Shown here: in pieces, positions 17,780 through 26,256 of the stretch
Position numbering within the stretch: the first letter of the stretch is position 1
Layout of the letters: each line of letters starts with the position of its first letter
Assembly: GCF_042432905.1 (NCBI RefSeq)
Contig: NZ_JBHLWI010000007.1
Coordinates: 1 to 64,000, forward strand
Direction of reading: 5' to 3'
Length of the DNA: 64,000 nt
Source of the DNA: Fontibacter flavus
GTDB taxonomy: Bacteria > Bacteroidota > Bacteroidia > Cytophagales > Cyclobacteriaceae
Translations under genes and position numbers: made by a program
The notes under the pieces: model-generated
What the model was told of the DNA's origin: nothing
Database searches by the model: none
The model's input: the letters and a program-made list of their open reading frames with translations, nothing else

Positions 17780-17864
17780 ATAGCGGCACGACCAGCTCCT
17801 GCTGAATCCCCCAGGTCCGGAAGGAAGCAAGGGTAGGCGGTTGTAGCGGTGCGATGCCGCTTAC
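17780..17864 (+). ncRNA. ffs: Signal recognition particle RNA (bacterial small type)
   Basis: Recognised from the conserved apical part: CAGGTCCGGAAGGAAGCAAG around 17812-17831 holds the GGAA tetraloop and the symmetric and asymmetric loops that bind Ffh. The ends AGCGGCA (17782-17788) and TGCCGCT (17855-17861) close the long helix, and a T6 run at about 17865-17870 ends the transcript. A consensus promoter sits just upstream. The RNA works with Ffh to target membrane and exported proteins. Exact ends are uncertain by a few bases. The 200 bases that follow (17865-18064) contain no gene. Confidence 0.93.
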
Positions 17865-18027
17865 TTTTTTATTGTTACAACTAATAGTTTAGACATTGTT
17901 ATTAAATCTCCCCTTAATATTGAAATTTGGTTCGCTAATAATAGAATCTTCCTACTGACGAACTATTTAAATGTGAGAATTTTACAATCTTTCAATTTAC
18001 TGACCTTCCAATTCCCCATTATTCCTT

Positions 18028-18035
18028 TAACTTTG
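18028..18035 (+). promoter_or_regulatory. Candidate -7 promoter element of fsa
   Basis: TAACTTTG fits TAnnTTTG and lies 29 bases before the ATG at 18065; no good -33 TTTG is present. Confidence 0.4.
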
Positions 18036-18064
18036 CGTCGGTTAAAAACAATAATCCTTTCAAC

Positions 18065-18724
18065 ATGAAATTCTTTATAGATACAGCCAACCTCAGCGAG
18101 ATTAAGGAAGCTTACGACCTAGGTGTTTTGGACGGTGTGACCACCAATCCATCCTTGATGGCAAAAGAAGGCATCAGCGGTGAAGCCAATATCCGTGCAC
18201 ATTACAAAGCAATCTGCGATATCGTAGATGACAATGTAAGCGCCGAAGTGATCGCTACAGACTTCGAAGGTATGATCAATGAAGGTAAAGAACTTGCCAA
18301 AATTGATGATAAGATCGTCGTAAAAGTACCTATGATCAAAGACGGTGTTAAAGCCATCAAATATTTCAGCAGCGAAGGCATCCGTACCAACTGTACTTTG
18401 ATATTCAGTGCTGGACAGGCAATTTTAGCTGCAAAAGCTGGCGCAACTTATGTATCTCCCTTCATCGGTAGACTGGATGACATCTCTTATGATGGTCTTG
18501 AATTGATCGAACAGATTGTCAATATCTATGAAAACTATGGCTATGCCACCCAGGTGTTGGCAGCCTCTGTTAGACACTCCATGCACTTAATCAAATGTGC
18601 TGAAATCGGTGCTGATGTAGCAACATGCCCATTGAAAGTTATCACTGGCTTGTTGAAACACCCACTGACTGATTCAGGATTGGCGCAATTCCTGGCAGAC
18701 CACGCAAAGGCAGCAGGCAAATAA
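18065..18724 (+). CDS. fsa: Transaldolase-like fructose-6-phosphate aldolase
   Basis: A 219-residue class I aldolase of the small transaldolase (FSA/TalC) family, which transfers or releases dihydroxyacetone units in sugar-phosphate metabolism. It opens with MKFFIDTANLSEI, the GVTTNPSLMAKEG strand follows, and the Schiff-base Lys is in VVKVPMIKDG (about residues 80-89). The length is that of the short subfamily rather than the 310-residue transaldolase. Whether it acts mainly as transaldolase or aldolase cannot be decided by sequence reading; the name follows common usage. A strong terminator follows. Confidence 0.93.
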   Translation: MKFFIDTANLSEIKEAYDLGVLDGVTTNPSLMAKEGISGEANIRAHYKAICDIVDDNVSAEVIATDFEGMINEGKELAKIDDKIVVKVPMIKDGVKAIKYFSSEGIRTNCTLIFSAGQAILAAKAGATYVSPFIGRLDDISYDGLELIEQIVNIYENYGYATQVLAASVRHSMHLIKCAEIGADVATCPLKVITGLLKHPLTDSGLAQFLADHAKAAGK

Positions 18725-18734
18725 AAACAAAACT

Positions 18735-18777
18735 GCAGAGACCTGATTTGCATAAAGCTTCAGGTCTCTGCTTTTTA
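18735..18777 (+). terminator. Intrinsic terminator of fsa
   Basis: GCAGAGACCTGA (18735-18746) pairs with TCAGGTCTCTGC (18760-18771), followed by TTTTTAT. Confidence 0.9.
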
Positions 18778-18850
18778 TATTTGAAACATTTCCATCATTT
18801 TTGAGTAATACCTTTCAAATTTAACGTTGATACCATAACCTTCTTTTTCC

Positions 18851-19054
18851 ATGTATATCATCAAAGTAAAAGGAAAAGCAAAAATCCCTGATTATATTCA
18901 AATCAGAGACGAAAACTTTGTTTTAGTAGCTTATTTCAGAGCAGATAGGCCTATGAAAAATCTGGAAAAATTCGGATTGGAAGGAAAAGAACAAGAATTG
19001 GAATCATTGATCAATGAACTTCCTTTTGGAAAACTTCAAAAACTTGAACTTTAA
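18851..19054 (+). CDS. Small conserved protein upstream of ftsE
   Basis: A 67-residue cytoplasmic protein (MYIIKVKGKAKIPDY to the end LQKLEL) with no signal or membrane segment and a mixed strand-helix pattern. It stops 2 bases ahead of the ATG of ftsE, so translation is probably coupled. I recognise the type as a Bacteroidota-specific small protein next to ftsE but know no function. The tight spacing and clean reading support it as a real gene. Confidence 0.75.
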   Translation: MYIIKVKGKAKIPDYIQIRDENFVLVAYFRADRPMKNLEKFGLEGKEQELESLINELPFGKLQKLEL

Positions 19055-19056
19055 CT

Positions 19057-19767
19057 ATGGTTTTTACGAGTGAACCCATCATAAAAGTAGAAAAAGCCCA
19101 TATATTTCAGGGATTGGATGCTGTACTTCAGGATGTGGAATTTTCTATCGAAAAAGACGAGTTTGTATTCCTCATCGGAAGAACTGGAAGTGGCAAAAGT
19201 TCACTATTGAAAACCCTCTATGCTGACTTGCCTTTAAAAATGGGCAAGGCAGAAATTGTAGGCTTTCAACTGGATAAAATCAAAAAGAAAGATGTCCCCT
19301 ATTTAAGAAGAAAACTCGGTATCGTTTTTCAAGATTTCCAGCTTTTTCATGACCGGACAGTAGCTGATAACCTCTTTTTTGTCATGAAGGCCACAGGCTG
19401 GAAAGACAAATCCAAGATGAAAAACAGAATGATTGAAGTGTTATTAAAAGTTGGTCTGGCAGATGCCTCCACCAAAATGCCCCATCAACTTTCAGGTGGT
19501 GAACAACAGCGGGTGGTTATCGCAAGGGCACTGATTAACCAACCCTCCATCTTATTGGCTGACGAACCTACCGGAAACCTGGACCCGGATGTAGCTGATG
19601 GGATTTTCAAACTTTTTCAGGAAATCAACAAAGAAGGAACAGCCGTCTTGATGGCCACCCATAACCACGACCTGTTACGAAAATACCCTTATCGAGTCCT
19701 TAAATGTGAAAAAGGCAAATTATTGGACAGCAAAACTTCAGACATTAGCATCAACACCTCTTTTTGA
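19057..19767 (+). CDS. ftsE: FtsE-like ABC transporter ATPase
   Basis: A 236-residue ABC ATPase. Walker A is GRTGSGKSS (about 46-54), the Q-loop FQDFQLFHDRTVADNL (about 93-108) is of the FtsE type, the signature is LSGGEQQRV (about 148-156), Walker B is ILLADEPTGNLD (about 168-179), and the switch His is in ATHNHDL. FtsE pairs with FtsX to control cell-wall hydrolases at division. In this window ftsX is far away at 54 kb, as is usual in this phylum; the pairing is therefore an inference from family. A terminator overlaps the stop codon. Confidence 0.88.
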   Translation: MVFTSEPIIKVEKAHIFQGLDAVLQDVEFSIEKDEFVFLIGRTGSGKSSLLKTLYADLPLKMGKAEIVGFQLDKIKKKDVPYLRRKLGIVFQDFQLFHDRTVADNLFFVMKATGWKDKSKMKNRMIEVLLKVGLADASTKMPHQLSGGEQQRVVIARALINQPSILLADEPTGNLDPDVADGIFKLFQEINKEGTAVLMATHNHDLLRKYPYRVLKCEKGKLLDSKTSDISINTSF

Positions 19768-19780
19768 GGTGTTTTTTTTT
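19752..19780 (+). terminator. Intrinsic terminator overlapping the ftsE stop
   Basis: Stem CAACACCTC/GAGGTGTT around 19753-19772 with loop TTTTT and a long T-run after it. The ftsE stop codon (19765-19767) lies within the hairpin. Confidence 0.85.
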
Positions 19781-19868
19781 GCTTTAGATTGTGATAAACC
19801 CAACATTTTCAAGAAAGAATTTGTTATTTTTAGAACCAATTGAAATAAAATAATGGTTTTAAAACCAA

Positions 19869-21290
19869 ATGCGTAAGCTTATGATTAACAAATTCAAAAA
19901 TCCTCTTACATCCTTTTTGCTGATGGGCCTAATAATAGGAATGGTTTCCTGTCAGGATAAAGATGACCAAAAACCAGATACTGAGGTATCGCCTAATGTT
20001 GCTATCAACAAATGGATAAAAGAACAGATGGATACCTACTATTATTGGTTGGAGGATATGAAAACCCCTATTGCCCAGGATTTGGATCCAGAGGACTATT
20101 TTGAAGCCTTACTCAACAGGCCAACAGACAGGTTTTCTGAAATTTACCCTAATTACCAGGAATTGGTCAATAGCCTCTCCGGTGTCAGCAGGGAAGCTGG
20201 ATATGAAATTTCATTAGCCAGGGAAAGTAGTCAAAATGAAAATGTTCTGGCATTTGTAGTCTACACCAAAAAAGGCAGCCCCGCAGAATCTCAAGGCCTC
20301 AGACGGGGTGATATCATCACACAGATCAACGGTCAAACCCTCACTTTGAATAACTACCAGAATTTGTTGAGGCAGAGATCTGACAATCATACGGTCAATT
20401 TCTTCAGGTTCAACCCCGAAACAGAAAACTACTCACCACAGCCTCAAATTTCATTGGAAACCATCACTTTGGCTGAAAATCCAAATTTCCTTGATACCAT
20501 CTACACGATCAATAACCAAAAGATCGGCTATGTGGTCTATCACTTTTTTGCGCCTGGTATAGAAGGTCAGCCCAAGCGATATGATGATCAAATGGATGCG
20601 ATTTTCGGCAGGTTCAAAGCAGAAAACATCAACCATCTGATTCTGGATTTCCGCTACAATGGGGGTGGCTTCGTCAGCAGTGCTGTAAATCTCGCAAGTC
20701 TTATTGCCCCTTCCGTCACTTCAGAAGATATTTTCTCAAGAACCAAATACAACAGTTTCCTTTCCCAATTTCAGGAAATCAGAGACCTGGAAATCAGAAA
20801 ATTTGACAACAAATCCCAGAATCTTGGAAATATCTTGAATGGAAACAGGATACACATCATTACTTCTGGTAGGACCGCCTCTGCGAGTGAGCTGATCATC
20901 AATGGACTCAAACCTTATATGAATGTATATTTGGTAGGTGGTGTCACTGTTGGTAAAAATGTTGGATCAATTGCCATAGAAGATGAAGACAATGCTGACA
21001 ATGATTATGGCATCTTACCGATTGTTTCTATGTCTTTCAACAAGGATAATCAATCCGAGTATACCAATGGCTTTACACCAAACATTTCTGCGAATGAGTT
21101 GTCGCAACAAGTATTATTACCTTTGGGAGATACCAATGAGTACCTTTTAGGACTTACTTTACAGCAGATTACCGGTGTAGGTGCCCGTTACAACTTGGTT
21201 GACAGAATTGAAATAGGAAGTTCTTTTGAAGGAAAAATCCGATTTGGACAACAGATTGAAAATAAGTTAACGCTGAAAAATAACCACTAA
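19869..21290 (+). CDS. S41-family (C-terminal processing) peptidase, lipoprotein
   Basis: A 473-residue exported protease. The N-terminus has a lipoprotein signal ending in GMVSC (about Cys28 from the first Met; ATG 19881 is an alternative start). An N-terminal helical part is followed by a PDZ domain (SPAESQGLRRGDIITQINGQ at about 138-157) and the tail-specific protease domain. The nucleophile Ser is in GRTASASELI (about 334-343) and the general-base Lys in VTVGKNVGS (about 357-365). Family members cut C-termini of damaged or secreted proteins; here outside the inner membrane. Substrates unknown. The gene stands alone with its own terminator. Confidence 0.92.
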   Translation: MRKLMINKFKNPLTSFLLMGLIIGMVSCQDKDDQKPDTEVSPNVAINKWIKEQMDTYYYWLEDMKTPIAQDLDPEDYFEALLNRPTDRFSEIYPNYQELVNSLSGVSREAGYEISLARESSQNENVLAFVVYTKKGSPAESQGLRRGDIITQINGQTLTLNNYQNLLRQRSDNHTVNFFRFNPETENYSPQPQISLETITLAENPNFLDTIYTINNQKIGYVVYHFFAPGIEGQPKRYDDQMDAIFGRFKAENINHLILDFRYNGGGFVSSAVNLASLIAPSVTSEDIFSRTKYNSFLSQFQEIRDLEIRKFDNKSQNLGNILNGNRIHIITSGRTASASELIINGLKPYMNVYLVGGVTVGKNVGSIAIEDEDNADNDYGILPIVSMSFNKDNQSEYTNGFTPNISANELSQQVLLPLGDTNEYLLGLTLQQITGVGARYNLVDRIEIGSSFEGKIRFGQQIENKLTLKNNH

Positions 21291-21299
21291 AAACATTAA

Positions 21300-21329
21300 A
21301 ACTCCTGCCCACGAAGCAGGAGTTTTTTA
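21300..21329 (+). terminator. Intrinsic terminator of the S41 peptidase gene
   Basis: AACTCCTGC (21300-21308) with GCAGGAGTT (21316-21324), then T-rich sequence. Confidence 0.9.
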
Positions 21330-21560
21330 TTTGATTCCATCTCTATCATCTGGAAATGACACGAGATAATTTGAATATTTTTTTATTGATTTGACATCAA
21401 TTGAAAAATATATTAAACCGGAAAATCCCTTCATCACCCTTTCGCTTTTCCCATTACTCCTTTCCTATACGCTTTCGAGAATATTCATAAGATATGAAGG
21501 AACTTTTCCTGTCATTTTGTCGGTATTTTCTTAATTTCGCATTTCGAATAGCTTACAGAT

Positions 21561-23024
21561 ATGGAAAACTTTATCAAAGACATAGATTTCATCGCACCGG
21601 AAGAGGCTCAGGCATGTGATTACAAGACCACAGAGGACGAAAATACCGGTAAATCGAAAAAATTATATATTGAGTCGTATGGATGTCAAATGAACTTCTC
21701 GGATTCCGAGATTGTAGCTTCCATTATGAAAGAGAATGGTTTTGACACCACCTCCAACTTTGAACAAGCGGATGTTATATTTTTGAACACCTGTTCCATC
21801 AGGGAAAAGGCAGAACAGACAGTCAGAAAACGCCTTTCCCAATTCAACACTATCAAAAAGAATAAGCCTGAACTGACCATAGGTGTACTTGGCTGCATGG
21901 CAGAGAGGCTGAAAGAAAAACTTCTAGAGGAAGAGCGAATTGTAGATGTTGTAGTAGGGCCAGACGCATACAGGGACCTCCCTAACTTGGTAGCTTCTGC
22001 AGAAGAAGGCAACAAAGGAGTGAATACTTTCCTTTCAAGAGAAGAAACCTACGCGGATATCTCCCCTGTCCGTCTTAACTCCAATGGTGTATCAGCCTTT
22101 ATTTCCATTATGAGGGGTTGTGACAATATGTGTTCTTTCTGCGTGGTCCCATTCACAAGAGGTAGGGAAAGAAGCCGCGATCCACATTCCATTGTGAATG
22201 AAGCAAGAGAATTATTCGAGAAAGGTTATAAAGAAGTTACCCTTTTGGGCCAAAATGTAGACTCTTACAAATGGTCACCTGAGGAAAACAACAAAGCCCG
22301 TCTGAATAAAAAAGAAGGGGAAGTCACTGAAGTGGTCAATTTTGCCCATCTGCTTGAAATGGTAGCCCAGGTCAATCCAAAATTAAGAGTAAGATTTTCT
22401 ACTTCCCATCCCAAAGATATTACCGATGAGGTGTTGTACACCATGAAAAAGTATGACAACATCTGCAAATACATCCATTTACCTGTTCAAAGTGGCAACT
22501 CCAGAGTTTTGGAAATGATGAACAGAACCTATGACAGGGAATGGTATTTAGACAGGGTTCGTGCCATCAGAGAAATTCTAGGTGATGAATGTGGTATTTC
22601 TTCTGATATGATTGCCGGATTCTGTTCCGAAACTGAGGAGGAGCATCAGGACACCTTAACCTTGATGGACATCGTGAAATATGATTTTTCATACATGTTC
22701 TTCTATTCAGAACGTCCAGGCACTTTGGCAGCCAAAAAGTACGAAGATGATATTCCTTTGGAAGTCAAAAAACGAAGATTGGCAGAAATCATAGAAAAAC
22801 AGAACAGTTTATCTTTGGAACGTAACAAACTCGATATAGGTGCCGTTCAGGAAATTCTGATCGAAGGTACCTCAAAGAGGTCCGAAGACCAATTGAGGGG
22901 AAGAAATTCAGCCAACAAAGTAGTCATCATTCCTAATGATGGAAACATTACTAAAGGGGATTATGTCCATGTAAAAATCACAGATTGTTCTCCTGCCACA
23001 CTTTTTGGTGAAGTTGTATCATAA
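21561..23024 (+). CDS. miaB: tRNA-2-methylthio-N6-dimethylallyladenosine synthase
   Basis: A 487-residue radical-SAM methylthiotransferase that modifies A37 of tRNAs reading UNN codons. The N-terminal UPF0004 domain holds the auxiliary-cluster cysteines (ESYGCQMN at about 35-42, FLNTCSIR at about 74-81, VLGCMAER at about 113-120). The radical-SAM motif CDNMCSFC is at about 192-199. A TRAM domain ends the protein. Full-length and typical. It starts the operon miaB - sigma-54 activator - lptE - TPR-like gene - secG. Confidence 0.97.
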   Translation: MENFIKDIDFIAPEEAQACDYKTTEDENTGKSKKLYIESYGCQMNFSDSEIVASIMKENGFDTTSNFEQADVIFLNTCSIREKAEQTVRKRLSQFNTIKKNKPELTIGVLGCMAERLKEKLLEEERIVDVVVGPDAYRDLPNLVASAEEGNKGVNTFLSREETYADISPVRLNSNGVSAFISIMRGCDNMCSFCVVPFTRGRERSRDPHSIVNEARELFEKGYKEVTLLGQNVDSYKWSPEENNKARLNKKEGEVTEVVNFAHLLEMVAQVNPKLRVRFSTSHPKDITDEVLYTMKKYDNICKYIHLPVQSGNSRVLEMMNRTYDREWYLDRVRAIREILGDECGISSDMIAGFCSETEEEHQDTLTLMDIVKYDFSYMFFYSERPGTLAAKKYEDDIPLEVKKRRLAEIIEKQNSLSLERNKLDIGAVQEILIEGTSKRSEDQLRGRNSANKVVIIPNDGNITKGDYVHVKITDCSPATLFGEVVS

Positions 23025-23038
23025 ATCCTATCCATTCT

Positions 23039-24325
23039 ATGTTTTCAGCTGCTGAAATTCAAAGTGTAAAACAAAGGTTTGGTATCATCGGGAACAGTCC
23101 TTTGCTGAATCACGCCATCTCTGTAGCCATGCAGGCCTCCCCTACAGATATGACTGTACTGATCACAGGAGAGAGCGGTAGTGGTAAGGAATCATTTTCC
23201 AAGATTATCCATTCTCTCAGTGCAAGGAAACACGGGAAATTTATTGCCATCAACTGTGGGGCAATTCCAGAGGGAACGATAGATTCTGAGCTTTTTGGTC
23301 ACGAAAAAGGATCTTTTACAGGAGCTCATGAGGCCAGAAAAGGCTATTTTGAGGTAACTGACGGGGGATCAATATTCTTGGATGAGATTGGTGAAATGCC
23401 TTTGGGTACACAAGCAAGATTGTTGAGAGTGCTGGAAAATGGGGAGTTTATCAAAGTCGGTTCTTCCAAAGTACAAAAGACAAATGTCCGGGTAATTGCC
23501 GCCACAAATGTCAACCTGATCCGTGCCGTAGAAAAAGGTAAATTCAGGGAAGACCTTTACTACAGGTTGAATACTGTTCCTATCTATGTTCCACCGTTGA
23601 GAGAGCGTGGTGAAGATGTGGTCCTGCTTTTCAGAAAATTCACTTCTGACTTTTCTGAAAAATATAATGTGAAGCCCATCTCTCTCAATGAGGATGCTAA
23701 AAAATTGCTGATGAGGTTTCCTTTCCCCGGCAATATCCGCCAATTGAAGAATATTGCAGAGCAAATCTCTCTATTAGAGCAAGAAAGAGATGTGGATGGC
23801 CCTACCCTTTCTAAATACTTGCCCACTGCTCAAGCAAGGTTGCCAGCAGTTTTCACCGGAGCTACTTCAGGAGAGTCATCAGACTTTTCCGAAAGGGAAA
23901 TCCTCTACAAAGTTCTCTTCGATATGAAGAAAGACATGAACGAGCTTAAAAAGCTTGTTCTGGAAAGTTATCAATCTGGAGGGTTAAATTCCAGTATCAT
24001 CAACAAGCATCAAAATCTCTTTGAAGATTTAGAGTCTCCGATTTCTTTTGAAGAAAAACCTGCTTCTTCTACTTCTTCGGTTAATATGCCAATAGTTTTG
24101 GATCCTCAAAGCAGTAAGGATGAAATAGAAGATTATGATGATGAGAACATTGAAGACATCATTCATGAAGAGGACGATAATTCCCTTTCATTGGAAAAAA
24201 AGGAAAAAGAAATGATTCTGAAGGCCTTGAGAAAGCATAACAATAAAAGAAAATATGCCGCAAATGATCTTGGTATCTCAGAAAGAACGTTATACAGGAA
24301 AATCAAACAATATGATATTGAATAA
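23039..24325 (+). CDS. Sigma-54-dependent activator (AAA+), no receiver domain
   Basis: A 428-residue enhancer-binding protein. Walker A is GESGSGKES (about 44-52), the sigma-54 contact loop is GSFTGA (a Ser variant of GAFTGA, about 90-95), Walker B is GGSIFLDEIGEM (about 109-120), and the R-finger region is in FREDLYYRLN. A Fis-type helix-turn-helix closes the protein (KYAANDLGISERTLYRKI). No phospho-receiver, GAF or PAS domain precedes the AAA+ core, so its activity must be set by other means. An acidic linker (about 355-385) separates core and DNA-binding domain. It begins 14 bases after miaB and overlaps the next gene by 14 bases. Confidence 0.92.
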   Translation: MFSAAEIQSVKQRFGIIGNSPLLNHAISVAMQASPTDMTVLITGESGSGKESFSKIIHSLSARKHGKFIAINCGAIPEGTIDSELFGHEKGSFTGAHEARKGYFEVTDGGSIFLDEIGEMPLGTQARLLRVLENGEFIKVGSSKVQKTNVRVIAATNVNLIRAVEKGKFREDLYYRLNTVPIYVPPLRERGEDVVLLFRKFTSDFSEKYNVKPISLNEDAKKLLMRFPFPGNIRQLKNIAEQISLLEQERDVDGPTLSKYLPTAQARLPAVFTGATSGESSDFSEREILYKVLFDMKKDMNELKKLVLESYQSGGLNSSIINKHQNLFEDLESPISFEEKPASSTSSVNMPIVLDPQSSKDEIEDYDDENIEDIIHEEDDNSLSLEKKEKEMILKALRKHNNKRKYAANDLGISERTLYRKIKQYDIE

Positions 24326-24854
24326 AGTCTTACGTTCTCTGATTATTGCTTTGGTATCCTTCTTTGGATTTCAGGCTTGTTCCGTGAGTTATAGTTTCAC
24401 TGGAACCAATATCAACTATGACATCATCAAATCTTTTTCTGTAGAGAACTTCTTTAATGACTCCGGTGGTGGACCTGCCAATATGGAACAATTGTTCACG
24501 GAATCTTTGAAGGATTTTTACCAAAGAAACACACAACTTGAGTTGGTCAGAAACAATGGGGATTTACAGTTTTCAGGAGCTATTAGCCGCTATGCCATTA
24601 CGCCCCAGGCGACAGTAACCACTACTGACCCCAACTTACCTGATAGGGCCGGACAAATGCGATTGACCATTACCGTCGAAGTGGACTATGTCAATACTGT
24701 TAATGAAGAAGAAAGCTTAAAAAGAAGTTTTTCCTTTTTTAAAGACTATGACCCTAGAAACACTTCCATTCTACAGGTAGAAAGCGTATTAATTGAAGAG
24801 ATTTTCGAAAGTATCATTCAGGATATTTTCACGGCCACAGTGGCCAATTGGTAA
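24312..24854 (+). CDS. lptE: LptE-family outer-membrane lipoprotein
   Basis: Start at ATG 24312, which overlaps the end of the activator gene; an upstream in-frame ATG would lie deep inside that gene. The 180-residue product begins with a lipoprotein signal (MILNKVLRSLIIALVSFFGFQAC). The SYSFTGTNI segment just after the Cys, and a later region like RYAITPQA, fit the Bacteroidota LptE family, the plug lipoprotein of the LptD LPS translocon. lptD is not nearby. Location in an envelope-related operon with secG supports the call. Confidence 0.85.
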   Translation: MILNKVLRSLIIALVSFFGFQACSVSYSFTGTNINYDIIKSFSVENFFNDSGGGPANMEQLFTESLKDFYQRNTQLELVRNNGDLQFSGAISRYAITPQATVTTTDPNLPDRAGQMRLTITVEVDYVNTVNEEESLKRSFSFFKDYDPRNTSILQVESVLIEEIFESIIQDIFTATVANW

Positions 24855-24891
24855 AATTGTGTAAATTTAGACTCCACCAAACGATTATTTA

Positions 24892-25845
24892 GTGAATCCA
24901 TTACAACTTTTAGGTCTTATCAAAAAAGCAAATCATCTCGAAAGGGAAGATTTCTCTGAACTCATGAAAATCCATGAGGCATTTCCTTTTTTTCAGATTC
25001 CAAAAGTATTATTGGCTAAGTATGAATTTGGTAAAACAGAAGGCAATACTCACGAACTTCTACATTGGGCAGCAGTAACAAGTCCCGACAGGTTATGGCT
25101 TAAGAAAATGGTCGAGTCTGAAATTCCATTCGAGCAAATTTCTAATGCTATGGAGAAAAAATACCAAGCTGCCCTCGAAGCTAAAAACAAACCTGCTCCG
25201 GAGAATTTTATTGATGATCTAGAAGAAGAGCAACTTTTACCTAAAGAGCATAAACCAAGCAGCGCCAAAGACCTTACCGCTACGTTGAAAAAGCTTGGTG
25301 AAGACCTGGCCCAAAGCAAACTTAAAGCGCTGGAAAAACTGGAAAATGCTGGAAAAGGACCGGAAAAACCAAATACGCCGGTACCAGTTGAGCCTTCCGA
25401 AGATATTAAATTGAAAGATATTAAATCAGAGCCTCTTGCTGAAGCTACTAAACCTGAACCAAAGCCAGAGGAACCGATAACTCCAAAGCCAAAACGAAAG
25501 CATCGGGGTGATGAACTGATTGAATCCATCAAGAGAAAAGAAAAGAAAGAAATTCTTGATGAGAAAAAGAAAGAACAGATCGACATAATCCGTGCTTTCA
25601 GCAAAAAAGAAATCAAGCTCGCCACACTGAAAGAAATAGAAGGACAACAGAAGCAGGACGATCTTTCAGAAAAAAGCACCAAGTTAAATTCAGGCCTGAT
25701 TACAGAATCTTATGCAAAGATTTTGGTGAAGCAAGGGAAAATTCAAAAGGCGAAAGAAATTTATAGGAAATTAATGGTGAAGTTTCCAGAGAAAAACACT
25801 TATTTTGCGGACTTAATAAAAGAACTAGAAGAAAACAATCCATAA
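24892..25845 (+). CDS. TPR-like protein of the lptE-secG operon
   Basis: A 317-residue protein read from a GTG start at 24892; no in-frame ATG fits the conserved beginning (MNPLQLLGLIKKANHL). An N-terminal helical domain (about 1-85) contains FPFFQIPKVLLAKYEF. A long charged, Pro/Lys/Glu-rich middle (about 100-245) looks disordered. The end (YAKILVKQGKIQKAKEIYRKLMVKFPEK region, about 270-300) reads as one TPR-like helix pair. It is cytoplasmic and lies 1 base ahead of secG. I know this as a conserved Bacteroidota protein without an assigned role. Confidence 0.8.
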   Translation: MNPLQLLGLIKKANHLEREDFSELMKIHEAFPFFQIPKVLLAKYEFGKTEGNTHELLHWAAVTSPDRLWLKKMVESEIPFEQISNAMEKKYQAALEAKNKPAPENFIDDLEEEQLLPKEHKPSSAKDLTATLKKLGEDLAQSKLKALEKLENAGKGPEKPNTPVPVEPSEDIKLKDIKSEPLAEATKPEPKPEEPITPKPKRKHRGDELIESIKRKEKKEILDEKKKEQIDIIRAFSKKEIKLATLKEIEGQQKQDDLSEKSTKLNSGLITESYAKILVKQGKIQKAKEIYRKLMVKFPEKNTYFADLIKELEENNP

Positions 25846-25846
25846 T

Positions 25847-26209
25847 ATGTTTACCCTATTAATCAGTATCATTATAGTTTTGGCAGTTTTATTGGTTTTG
25901 GTAATCCTTGCTCAGGATTCTAAAGGTGGTGTTGGCGCAGCATTTGGGGGCAGTGCGTCCCAGATCATGGGAGTCACCAAAACCGGTAATATTTTAGAAA
26001 AATCCACTTGGGTACTTTCTATCGCTATTTTGGTTTTATCCTTAACTTCTTCTGCTTTCTACAGCAGTTCAAGTGCAGACCAATTTACTTCCCCAAACAT
26101 TGAAAGTGCCAAGAAGCAGATCATAAACCCATCTTTCGGTGATGTAGAAAGTATCCTTCCTGCTGAAAGCACTGAAGAGGTTACTGAAGAAGATACTATT
26201 AACGAGTAA
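25847..26209 (+). CDS. secG: Preprotein translocase subunit SecG
   Basis: A 120-residue inner-membrane protein with two hydrophobic segments (about 1-20 and 53-72). The SecG hallmark VLLVLVILAQDSKGGVGAAFGG (spanning about 15-36, quoted as QDSKGGVG) follows the first. A longer acidic tail (TEEVTEEDTINE) is common in this phylum. It completes SecYEG and stimulates secretion. Last gene of the miaB operon, closed by a terminator. Confidence 0.93.
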   Translation: MFTLLISIIIVLAVLLVLVILAQDSKGGVGAAFGGSASQIMGVTKTGNILEKSTWVLSIAILVLSLTSSAFYSSSSADQFTSPNIESAKKQIINPSFGDVESILPAESTEEVTEEDTINE

Positions 26210-26228
26210 TACCTTCACAATATTCAAG

Positions 26229-26256
26229 AAAAGCCCGGCACAGTCGGGCTTTTTTT
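26229..26256 (+). terminator. Intrinsic terminator of the miaB-secG operon
   Basis: AAGCCCG (26231-26237) with CGGGCTT (26245-26251), then a T-run. Confidence 0.9.

Noticed and set aside
25050..25682. 210-codon minus-strand frame inside the TPR-like gene
   Set aside because: Its Ser/Phe-rich composition is what the antisense of a Lys/Glu-rich gene gives; the plus-strand gene fits the operon.
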